In this document: one piece after another, positions 11,745 through 21,210 of the stretch
Layout: the number at the start of each line of letters is the position of its first letter
Position numbering within the stretch: position 1 is the stretch's first letter
NCBI GenBank assembly: GCA_050084515.1
Contig: CM114271.1
Coordinates: forward strand, 62,496,001-62,560,000
Length of the DNA stretch: 64,000 nucleotides
Reading direction: 5' to 3'
DNA from: Blasia pusilla
Taxonomy: Eukaryota; Marchantiophyta; Marchantiopsida; Blasiales
Translations under genes and position numbers: made by a program
The notes under the pieces: generated by a model
Database searches by the model: none
What the model saw: the letters and a program-made list of their open reading frames with translations, nothing else
Told to the model about the DNA's origin: nothing

Positions 11745-11869
11745 CAAGTCTGGATATAAGTTGTCCATGTGGCGCCATGCCTTGCAATCAGCTGTATGCC
11801 TTACTAAGCCGTCCTTGCTATGGTTCAAGGGGGACCAAGTCAACAATTCAGACAAAGTCCTGCATCTAA
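11745..11869 (-). pseudogene. CACTA TNP2 transposase relic (125 bases)
   Basis: Read on minus, this piece matches about 53595-53718 of the TNP2-type transposase at over 90 percent by eye, with peptide FRCRTLSELLTWSPLN then DGLVRHTADCKAW. Homology stops abruptly at both sides. It is too short to be functional. It may be a leftover of a deleted CACTA copy or a fragment captured by another element. Confidence 0.8.
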
Positions 11870-13589
11870 ACTTAATTAAATCTATTTTGGACCCATACAC
11901 TAACCCACAACCAAGCGCATTCCATAGCAAGCACACCCATGGCAGAAAACTACTACAACATAGTGAAGGTGAACTCCATTCCATAGCTTTACATTTGTCA
12001 AAGTACTTCTGATTTCATAAGGTTGATTGCTCCTAAACAAAGTCATGCGAGCTATCTCTGCAAGCAAAAACATCCAAAAAATTAGAGGCATGTTGCAGAA
12101 TTGGAATTTGAATGATCAATAGCAGTGTCCATCTTGCTCCTATCACCAACGTTTTCATGTATTGTCATGCAGAAACAAGTCAGTGTTCAATATGATAAGA
12201 AGGACAGCCAAAAAATCTATAGAAGGCAAGAAGCCACTGAAAAGGGACATGCCTATGAATGATTCATCAAAGAAATATTATGGAGTGAAATCTCCAGATG
12301 TAACACGTTTGAAAACATGGACTTCATCACCAGAGCATATTGAGCTAGCAAGCCTAGAGTACAATGGGCCAGCGAGCAAGATGGCACGATATACACCCGT
12401 GAGTCACGGATATGGAAGATGCCAAAGAGAATCTTTCTTATGTTGACTAGAAAAACGGGATGTGTCCCAACCTTGCTTACTTTCAACTATTTACCCAAAT
12501 ACTTTTGGGCGGCACTAAAACATACCCTTAGGTTGGATATACCTAGTTCTCGACTTTTCCTTTAGTGCCATCCCCTACTACAAAAGCACCTAAATGTGCC
12601 ACAAGATACGTAAGAGATCCCAAACCCTCAAAGAGTGTTTGGGATCATAGAAATTACTAACTCTACCAAATCAACACTCACACATACAAAATAAGAGAGA
12701 TGATTTGCACGAAAAAGAAAAATAAGGACATGAACAAAGAACCTATGTCATATATAAACCCAAGGCAAAACATATTTGCCCTAAAATCCAAACAGATCTT
12801 ATTACCTCACATGAGAAGTTGGATGATATGTGCAGATAAATGGCCAAAAACTATACAAGTAATTTCTTAGGTGAAACTTATTTTTATAAGTGATTATTTA
12901 AATAAATAAATCAATACTATTGTTGTCAATAAGATATGTAGAATGAGACAAAATAGTCAGAGTTACTATTTTGGATCAGTTAGGAATTTTGGAGAGTGTA
13001 AAAATTTGGGGGAAAAAAAAATAATCCTATTTGAATTTTAGTATAGAAGAGAAGTAGCCATAAAGGGAAGACTTGCTTGCTATTAAAAAATGAAGATTCA
13101 GAATCTATAAAATTAAAAAGAACGGATTAAGAAAACCTTCCAAAAGTGTCATCAAAGGGCTCCTATGGCGTCGATACACATGTCATTTGGAGAGAAAAAC
13201 TTTAAAAAAAGAAATAGTAAGAAAAATTAAATATCATGGCATCCGCTTGCTATTTATTTTAGTTTAGATCCTACATACACGTTTTTTGTTTCATGCACGT
13301 GTCCTACTAACTAATCTCCCACCCTCTCAAACGGACGCACAGGAAGTGAGGTGTTTGATAATTGGTTACTACTTCTCTAGTGAGAAATGGAATATTTATT
13401 TAGGATCTAGAATAAGAAAAGATTCTACATAAAATCTATGCGTTTAAACGAATGAGTAAAACTAGCCGGTTAAATCTGAGAATTTCCGTTAATTTTAAAA
13501 CTGCCCGAACCCTGGTTTAAACAACCCACAAATAAACACCTGCCATTAAACTTTTGTCCTGTTCATTCTGAAAGTTTTGCTGGCTTTGT
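11870..13589. other. Intergenic, no recognised gene
   Basis: AT-rich. A 94-codon plus frame at 12162-12446 (lysine/serine-rich, with SKKYYGVKSPDV) is the best open frame, but I recognise no family. It sits just beyond the TNP2 relic and could be a decayed second CACTA gene or chance. Confidence 0.4.
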
Positions 13590-13624
13590 CGCGCTGCAAA
13601 AAGGCCGCGCCTTTTTGCAGCGCG
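13590..13624. repeat. Perfect 16-base hairpin palindrome
   Basis: Left arm CGCGCTGCAAAAAGGC at 13590-13605, loop CGC, right arm GCCTTTTTGCAGCGCG at 13609-13624. There are no mismatches. It is GC-rich in an AT-rich setting and is the first of three palindromes upstream of the P450 gene. Confidence 0.9.
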
Positions 13625-13652
13625 TTCGGACTATAATCTATATATTACTAAT

Positions 13653-13677
13653 TTTAAGAAGATGGAATCTTCTTAAA
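13653..13677. repeat. Perfect 11-base inverted repeat
   Basis: Left arm tttaagaagat at 13653-13663, loop gga, right arm atcttcttaaa at 13667-13677. It begins 28 bases after the larger hairpin. Confidence 0.85.
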
Positions 13678-13681
13678 GGTT

Positions 13682-13693
13682 TGACACGTGTCA
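13682..13693. promoter_or_regulatory. G-box palindrome (TGACACGTGTCA)
   Basis: A perfect 12-base palindrome containing CACGTG, the core bound by plant bZIP and bHLH factors (ACACGTGT is also ABRE-like). It lies about 635 bases upstream of the P450 start codon. Binding is inferred from the motif only. Confidence 0.45.
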
Positions 13694-14327
13694 CTCTTCC
13701 CTCGAAATATTTTCACAACTATCATTATTATCACTTTAACTGAGACCATATTAAAAAGAAACAGAAAAAGATTGGCATCGGATCGGAACTGCGTGCACGG
13801 TACCTTCGTCGGTCGTTACGAGTCCCGTGGAGTTTGCGCCTGCATGGAACAATTCCGGGAGGAAAAATCGAAGGAATTCGTTCACCGAACAGGGGGCGGG
13901 GGGCGGGGGGGGCCCACATTCGGCCCTTCGTCAACCAGAGCTTAAGACATCACAAGATCCGGCGAGAAGAAATCGGACGTGGATAATTAATTAATTAATA
14001 TTTAATATCATATTGTACTGTTCTCGTCTCGAGGCCTTGGCATTTGCGGTCCCTGCGATTCTCCGCAAGAGCTCTCTCTCTCCATGGACCCCGAGCTAGG
14101 ATCGTGATCATCTAACAACTGCAGGGTTGCTGTTGTGCGCATTGAGGACGAACCTTGAGCCTACGTTTGAAATACGAGTCAAATCGGATATGGAGGACTT
14201 GTCGGGGATTCGAGGGATGAACGAAAGGGAGTGCCGGTCGGCTGGGTTCAAGAGCGATTGCAAACCATTGCGAAGGATTTGCGATTTCTTGCTGGGAAGT
14301 AGTGTATAGGATTGGAGTCCCGGAGCC
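13694..14327 (+). promoter_or_regulatory. Putative promoter and 5' UTR of the P450 gene
   Basis: This stretch includes a C/G-run segment (gggggcggggggcggggg near 13892-13910), an AT-rich block with attaattaatta and tatttaat at about 13985-14007, and a CT-rich run (gctctctctctcc, about 14071) of the type often seen near plant transcription starts. No TATA box is unambiguous. Short upstream frames exist before the main ATG. Confidence 0.3.
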
Positions 14328-17300
14328 ATGGGTTTCGTGCTGCAGATCTTGGTGGCCGTCGCTGTCGCAGTTCTCTGGTATGCCGCGCTTCTGTTTCACG
14401 CTTTGGTCTGGTGTCCTCTGAAGATCGCACGCGTGATGCGGAAGAAAGGATATGGTGGCCCTCCCATCTCCCTCTTTCATTTGAACAACAAACGAGAAGT
14501 CGGTGACATACGCGCGAAGGTGGCCGGAGCTGTGGCGAACCAGCCCGCTGGCACCGTCAACCATGACATTCACTCCCTAGCCCTCCCAGTCGAACACGAT
14601 TGGGAGAAAACATATGGTGATTTCAATTTCATAGCTTCCAATGCGGCGATGGATTTGAAATGTTCTTAGTTTGGCATTTAGGGCTCTCCCGTATCCACCC
14701 TGGAATGTTTCGATTGCTGAAATTGTGATCCATGGCTAAAGATCCGGTCTAGAACTGCTGGTTCAGCAATTGGGAACATTCTTCACGAGAGGCGCTTGAA
14801 TTTGAAAATACCACATATAGCTGTCACTGGTGCTTATATCCTTGAGGCGCCGATATTGATGCCGTTGTCCGTGACGAGTCAGTTTGCAAGGGAAGACTTC
14901 ATGACTAGGTTTGTGCGGTTGCTTCTGCAGGTGAGAAATTCATCTTTTCCCTCAGTACGGGTGCGGTTGCGACCTTCTCTCTCCCAAAGCCGGAGGCTGT
15001 TGCAGAGATATTGGCAGGCGGAACGGGCACTTTTGGGAAGTGCCCGGTGACTCTCTTGGACGAGCTACTGGGGCGGGGAGGTATGGTTTTGCTACAGGAT
15101 CACGATGAGTGGTTCAGGCAGAGAACCACTGTGCGGCCTTTCTTCTACGCTAGCCAGGTTTTGGTAAGAACTCGGACTCTTCATTAGCTGTGCACACTTT
15201 GCTGCGAGTGTTGGAAGTCGCAGTGGTGGGTGTAATTTGAATGCGCAATGTTAAATTCATCTTGAGACCTCTCGGAGAAAGTGCTTCTCAGGAGCTTTGC
15301 GGTTGACATTGAAATTGACACGAAATTGAAAGTCTCCTCCCCTGCGCACCTTCCAACCAAAGCGCGAGATCCGTGGTCGCATTGATAGCCAGATTGAGCT
15401 CCTCAATTGCTTACAGAGTGCAGAAGAATGTTTAGAGTAGTTGGAACTAAGTGCACCGAAATTTCAGGAAAATTCGAGCATTATGGTAGCCGCTACAAAG
15501 GAATGGCTGGAGGAGTTAAGAGGGTTGGTGATGAAGCAGGGTGGCAGTGCAGAGGTTGATATGGTGGTGCATCTTGGAACAATAGCTAGGGACATTCTCT
15601 GCAGGACAGCCTTCGGAGCCGACTACCTCAAGGCGAAGGATAGTTTCGAAAGTCAAGAAAGGCTCAAATATCTGCTGGTCAAACGAGGACGGGTTCTTCC
15701 TCGTTTCTTAAAGTGAGATGATCATGAATCGAGATCTGTTCTCAAAGTAGGACAATAGTTTTCGTGTAAGGCTTAGAAAAATCGTCATCGACAATGTGCA
15801 TCAACTCTACATTGATTTGATTGATTTCTCACTGATACTGCATACTACATACTCAGCTTCCCTTGTAGTCCTTGGGACTAGATCACATATAGCATTGATA
15901 TCCAGTGGCCATCAAACTTGCCACTGGATTTCTCTATCGATCCTGGGGTCCATGAATTGCCCTGTAACTTCCGCCCATTTGAATCCGCAGATTGACACCA
16001 AACAAATTGAACAACGAGATCCGCAAGACGCACAAACTCGTGGCAAAATCATTGCAGCAGATCATCGACGAACGAAGAAATTCCGTCAGAAGCGGAAGGC
16101 AAGCTTCATTTGGCAACGACTTGTTGGGTGTGATCCTGAACGCCGCCGAATCCCCCCGCTCCCCGAGCCAAAAGCCTCTCTGGATCTCCAAGCAGCTCCC
16201 CAAATGGACAGATGAACGAGTGATCGACCAGTGCCGCACTTTCTACTTCGCTGGTCAAGATACCATCAGGTCTTCTTGGTCATGGGTGCTAATCATGTTA
16301 TCTCACTACACCGAATGGCAAGAACGGATCCGCAAAGAGGTGGCTGACGTTTTCGGGACAGACTTCTCATCCGGAGGCGCCCAATTCAACCGACTATCGC
16401 TGGTAAACTCAATGACACATTTCACAATTCATTCCTATTCCTGACGCCCTAGCTCGTTCTAACCGAGTTTTTTCTTGCATCGAAATTACAAGTATAGTCG
16501 ACAACTGTGGGTCGAATCTTGAATCTCCAACACTGTCTAGCTTATCGAAGTTCACTTTCCTTTTTCTTAAGCACGGGAATGGATATGCACATAAGCATAG
16601 CTCTGAGTCCTAAATCCTGGGGGCGGGAGATCCTGAAATCAATCGACGTTCACGCTGTCTGAGTACGGTTCAGAAATGGGAAGCCTTCTTCGGGCGTCGG
16701 AAGATCGACGCAGAAATCGAGAAAATACTGCCGAGATCCAAGTTGAGAAATGCGTGCAGTGCCGTCGATTGTCAGGAGTAGGATTTTTTCCCGTGATTTT
16801 TCCCCGCTTGAAATGGAGGCGGAAAGGTAACAGAGAGCCGTCGATTGCCGTAGGAAATTTGTCGTTAATTTCTTTCCGCGCGAAATTGAGGCGGAAATGT
16901 AACTGAGCACTGATGGGGTATGTGTCTGAATTCGACGTGGACTTCATATGGCCGCAGCTGAATATGTTCGTGCTGGAAACTCTGCGGATGTATCCTGCGG
17001 TCGCAAAGCTTCAACGGCAGATCCTCCGGGATGGAGCGACTGTGCTGGGAGAGCCGCTGCCCAACGGGTTGGAGGTCTATGTGGATGTCGTGAAAGTCCA
17101 CCGCGATCCAGAGGTGTGGGGCGACGATGCCGAAGAGTTCAAGCCCGAGCGCTTCGCCCGAGGGATTCGCGCTGCGTGCAAACACTCCTGCGGCTTCTTG
17201 CCGTTCGGATCGGGCCCGAGGATTTGCGTCGCGCAAGGCCAGGCCATGACGGAGTTGAAGCTCGTCATAGCCATGTTTCTGCAGCGGTTCAGGTTCCGCC

Positions 17301-17389
17301 TCTCCCCTTCCTATCGCCATAGCCCCACCCTGCTTGTCACCCTGGAGCCGGGACACGGGGTGCCTCTAATTCTGGAGCCTCTCGACTAG
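14328..17389 (+). CDS. Cytochrome P450, CYP72 clan (five exons)
   Basis: Haem-thiolate monooxygenase, expected in the ER membrane. Exons 14328-14616, 14931-15163, 15468-15712, 15991-16402 and 16958-17389 have GT-AG borders and join in phase (intron phases 1, 0, 2, 0) to 536 codons plus stop, a normal length for this clan. Visible features: an N-terminal membrane anchor (residues 3-27), a GYGGPP hinge, the C-helix DEWFRQRTTVRPFF, the I-helix YFAGQDTIRSSW (AGxDT present), ETLRMYP (ExxR), the PERFARG region, and the haem loop FLPFGSGPRICVAQ with the cysteine ligand. The usual CxG of the haem loop reads CVA here. The five-exon layout and the KHSCGFLPFG and LSPSYRH segments fit the CYP72 clan (relatives include CYP714, CYP735 and CYP709). 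Substrate cannot be told. The start ATG lies in a good context (gagccATGgg). Family assignment within the clan is not possible by eye. Confidence 0.92.
16761..16908. repeat. 76-base tandem duplication in P450 intron 4
   Basis: Two copies start with gccgtcgattg at 16761 and 16837 and share the ggaggcggaaaggtaac / gaggcggaaatgtaac segment. They lie wholly in the longest intron, 50 bases before the last exon's acceptor, and help explain its length. Confidence 0.7.
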
Positions 17390-19489
17390 CTCCAGAATTA
17401 AAGACCCCCCCCTCCATACTCCGATGCCCAGGTCTCAGGGGGAGGTTGCCGATGGCTTTCCCTTCGCATTTCTACGTCAAACTAGTCCCCTTCATGCGTG
17501 GCTTAAATTGTCCAATCTCTTTAATGTTTAATTAAAATTTCAAAATTTCAAATATATTTCTAGTCATTTTCCAATGAATCAAACTTAAGTGATTAAAAGG
17601 CGAGTGATCGCACCGAGAGGATAGAAAATTGAAGAATGAATTCCAATAATAATTTAAATTTTCATGTTTTTTCTCCCCTCTTAACATTATTAGATTAGAT
17701 CCTAGGTTAAAGAACACATTAAGAGGACGCCTTCATGTGGGCAACTTCGTTGTGAGGTTCTCATGTTTGTAAATTCTATTCTCAAGTTGGAGATGTACAC
17801 ATAAAATCCATTTGCTTTTTAAAGATTATTATGCTTTTCCCTTATAGGGTTTCGTTCTTCTCGAGAGGATGGAGATTCCTTCATTTACCTCCCCTTCGTG
17901 TCACATCTATTTCTGTTCGTATGTTTAGTGGTTGTCCTTATCTTACCCTTCCTTATTTGCCTATCTTAATGCTCCTTCACCTTATTAGTTATCCCTGGGA
18001 GGATGGATATGGGTTCATGAGTGCTTTGATAAAGTTGAACTCTTTTGTTTTATATTGCGAATGACCATTATTTTATCTTATTACCATTTTATGCCCATTT
18101 ATTAAAAAAATATTGCCATTTCCTAAGAAAATGCTACATATCGAATGATTATCTTTTAACAACCATTCCATACATTTAATAAAACATTGCCATGTCATAA
18201 GAAAATGCTAACATCTCGAACTTGGGAATATCATCCTCATGCTAGTATATAGATTTCGTGAATTTACGTTAAAAACTGAGGTTCTTCATGTAAAAAATAT
18301 TCTTCAAGAAGTCCACAGGAAATCTTATAATTTTAAAACCACCCAAAAAATTTACATAGTGAAATTAATAGAAATGGTCGTTAAAAGACAATCCAAATTA
18401 CTAATGAAAAAAATGAATCATATTACACACAAATTCAAATTTCTTTACTATTGATAACATGGAAAATATTTTTTTAAAAAAACTCTCTATTCATATTATA
18501 CATTCCGTAACCCATGCGTACATATTGTGTCAAAGAGGGATCACCCTATCCCTCTTTGACGCACTCATCGTAGTCTTATTACGAACTTTCCACAATTCCT
18601 AATATGATTTTAATTATGTCGGCTTATCTCTCCACCAACCGACAAGTCGTATGATAACCGTGACTCCCGCTGCATGGGAAGCACTATTTAAGGAAAGTAC
18701 ATTCCACGACCGCAAATGCCGCCAAAATTTCGCCTCCTCTTCACCCTCAGGCCATAGGCGCGCAGTCTTGAGGTTGTTAACCCTCAGGTGAACATTCGTG
18801 GGGTTCTTAACCCTCAGGCGCATATTCGGGAGGTTCTGAAGTGGAGCGACGGCGAATGAATCCACGACCGGCGATCAGAAGGCTAAACCGTTTGTTGTCG
18901 TCTGACTGTCTGTTCCAAATGGGAAACAATCTGTTTCGGTTACTTTCTTTTCTCGTATCCTTCACTTCCTCGCTCCAAAGAGTCAACGACATTTCTTTCT
19001 CCCCACTTTTCCCGATTCTATTCCCGATTGGAAACGTACTCCGGTTCCGTTCGCCTCATTTACGATGTGCAACGTCTGATTTGAAGACGCCGGTTGAGCT
19101 TCCTGCATCCGTTTGGGTCATTACAATTCCACTAAAGCGCTTGAATGCTCGCACTAAACGGATCGGCCCAATGTGGCGATCGGTTCATTAGCTTTCATGC
19201 CCTAAACCTCTGAATAGTCACGACTTTGGTTTCTGCACATTCCGATCTTGTGCTCCAACTTCAAATTTCCGAATACCCCCCCCATCAGAGACTCTCTCTC
19301 CAGCTCTTGAATCACTGAAAACATAGGTTTCACCAATCTCTCCCACGATTTGATCCCAATCTGTGAGTCTTGAAGCTGCCCCGGAATCTGAATTATATAC
19401 TGATCTGATCACCACACACTTCCACGCAACTCGACGGTGGTCCAAATTGCAGACTCCCGCTGACGATCGATAGAATGCTCCAGAATCGA
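17390..19489. other. Intergenic, no recognised gene
   Basis: AT-rich to about 18600, then more balanced in base composition. The frames at 17831-18064 and 18239-18454 have no motif. Around 18760-18840 a short phrase (taaccctcaggcg) is repeated three times. An 116-codon plus frame at 18841-19191 is not recognised. Confidence 0.4.
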
Positions 19490-19750
19490 CCTGTCGGAGT
19501 TACGAGAAACTGTGAAGAGAGAATGTGATCGGACTGAGCTGTTCATGGAACGCCCACTTTTTCCAACCTCACGACGATTCATTCTCAGAGACCTGTTGGA
19601 ATTACGAGAGACTGGGATCGGACCGAGCTCTTCATCGAGCGCCCAGTTTTCCAACCTCACGACGATCCAATCCCAAAGCTCTGTCGGAATTACGAGAGGC
19701 TGTGAAGAGAGAATATGATCGGACTGAGCTCTTGATCGAGCGTCCGTCAC
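19490..19750. repeat. Tandem repeat, three units of ~90-105 bases
   Basis: Units begin with gtcggagttacgagaaactg (about 19495), tggaattacgagagactg (about 19598) and tcggaattacgagaggctg (about 19684). Each continues with gatcggac(t/c)gagct, then (g/c)agcgcc, and the first two also share ccaacctcacgacgat. Several frames stay open on both strands because of the repeat, so I do not call a gene. Confidence 0.75.
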
Positions 19751-20469
19751 GAGGCGAGGCCAGGCCTACCAAACAGCAACGCCGTATCTTTGTTGTTCGA
19801 AGGAGAATCGCACTCGCCGGCCACCCCTGAATCGTTGCTCCGCATGCCATTGAATGTGGTGGTTGCTGACAAGCAGGGCTCCACAAGAATCTCGGGAGTA
19901 ACCGCCGCAGACGCCTGTCCTTCAGCTTCGCGAATTCCATCGGTGCCAATTCTTAATCGGTGCGTCCATCACTAAGCGAGACATGGAAGTTCGACAGCGT
20001 CAGAGCTGCGCACTCCAGCATGCGGACGCGATGATTTCTGCAAACGCAAGCTCTCTTCAGTATCCGTAGTTCGTTCAGGCATCGATGTAAGCCCCTGCTC
20101 TGATGATTTTAGCATCGGAGGTCCAGGAGCTCGAGCGGCTACGCGGATTGTCGAAGCTTTTGCGTCGCTTGGCCGAAGGAGTGGAGAGATTTCAGTGGAC
20201 GTGAGTTCAAACTTCAAGTCAAGCAGCTCATCGGAGCTGAAACCATCGTTAGAGTTGAATCGCAGTCACTGCTCGGGATTGAAAGGCGCTGATTGCCACA
20301 AGAGGGTGGTAGACTGGAGTGATTGATTCATGGGATCCGCATGACTGGAGCGCTCCAGAAATCGATTTTGGAAGTAGGAAGTCAGATACGCACTCAGCTC
20401 TTCCGTCGACGGAGATAATACGGAACGAATTGTAGGGGACGAATTGTACTTCAATACGATTGTGGACAG
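19751..20469 (+). other. Region upstream of the SCD2-like exon; one candidate exon
   Basis: At 20103-20200 a plus frame reads ASEVQELERLRGLSKLLRR and ends at a strong donor (GTGAGT at 20201). It has coiled-coil character and could be an upstream exon of the SCD2-like gene, but its phase does not join simply with the next exon. Nothing else here is recognised. Confidence 0.25.
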
Positions 20470-21210
20470 GCGGTGGAGGTCGATCCCGGGCGCATGGATC
20501 TAACGGAGCCAGAAGCGGAGGAGCTGGTCCTGAAGCGCTGCTGGTTATCGCGCTATTGGGGCTTGGCTGCACGCCATGGCGTCTATGCCGACATAGCCCA
20601 CGCGAAGCACAGTTTATGGTCGTCTCTGGCTTCATCGCCGATGGAGATCGTGATCTCAGCGGCCCAGAAGGCCATGGAAACTCCACCTCGAAAAGCAGAC
20701 GGCAGTGAATCGTCTGCATCCAGAAGCAGAAGAAGCAGCAGCAGCAGCAGCTCCAGGGGATCGCAGCCATATCCGCTGACTATGAGTCAAATCGTCGCTT
20801 CCGAGGACAACATAGAGAGCATGCTCGCCGTGGAGAACGGACTGCGGGAGATGGCGTTGCTGAGAGTGGAAGAGGCTGTGATGCTGACCATCACGGACCA
20901 CCGCAATCCGACCAAGTGCCGCCTAGGATTAAGCTTTGAGGAGGTCGAGGATGTTCGATTCAAGCAGGCATGGCTTCTGTACTTTTGGAGCCGTGCGAAG
21001 TGGTTGAATCAGGAGAAGGATATTGCGGAGGACCGCGTGCTCTACTGGATGCAGAGACGCACTCAGCCTCCGACTTTTCGGGATACAGTGGATGTGGAGA
21101 GGGGTCTGTTGGAACTGCAGAAACTGGGGCTGGAAAAGAAGCAGGTGAAGATGTGGAATTTCCCTCGTGAAAATCTGGATCATGTTGCACATCCGGTCAT
21201 TGGTGTATGA
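20470..21210 (+). CDS. SCD2-like coiled-coil protein, C-terminal region
   Basis: The protein family is the plant STOMATAL CYTOKINESIS DEFECTIVE 2 group, which acts with SCD1 in vesicle trafficking during cytokinesis. The frame has the family's conserved C-terminal blocks in order: EELVLKRCWLSRYWGLAARH, ADIAHAKHSLWSS, EIVISAAQKA, EDNIESMLAVENGLREMA, LRVEEAVMLTI, FKQAWLLYFWSRAK, EDIAEDRVLYWMQRR and VDVERGLLELQKLGLE. A Ser/Arg-rich linker sits at about residues 76-98. Family members are about 550-600 residues, with Ser/Pro-rich and coiled-coil regions ahead of this part. Only about 240 residues are visible, after a plausible acceptor (acag before 20470); an internal ATG at 20494 is possible. It may be the last exon of a longer gene whose earlier exons I could not identify, or a truncated retrocopy. 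Stop at 21208-21210. Confidence 0.75.
   Translation, partial: AVEVDPGRMDLTEPEAEELVLKRCWLSRYWGLAARHGVYADIAHAKHSLWSSLASSPMEIVISAAQKAMETPPRKADGSESSASRSRRSSSSSSSRGSQPYPLTMSQIVASEDNIESMLAVENGLREMALLRVEEAVMLTITDHRNPTKCRLGLSFEEVEDVRFKQAWLLYFWSRAKWLNQEKDIAEDRVLYWMQRRTQPPTFRDTVDVERGLLELQKLGLEKKQVKMWNFPRENLDHVAHPVIGV

Noticed and set aside
14112-14573. 153-codon minus-strand frame over P450 exon 1
   Set aside because: The plus strand has a coherent P450 start with membrane anchor and splice junction; the minus frame has no motif.
16865-17356. 163-codon minus-strand frame antisense to the last P450 exon
   Set aside because: Shadow of the strongly conserved P450 exon; GC-rich third positions keep the opposite strand open.
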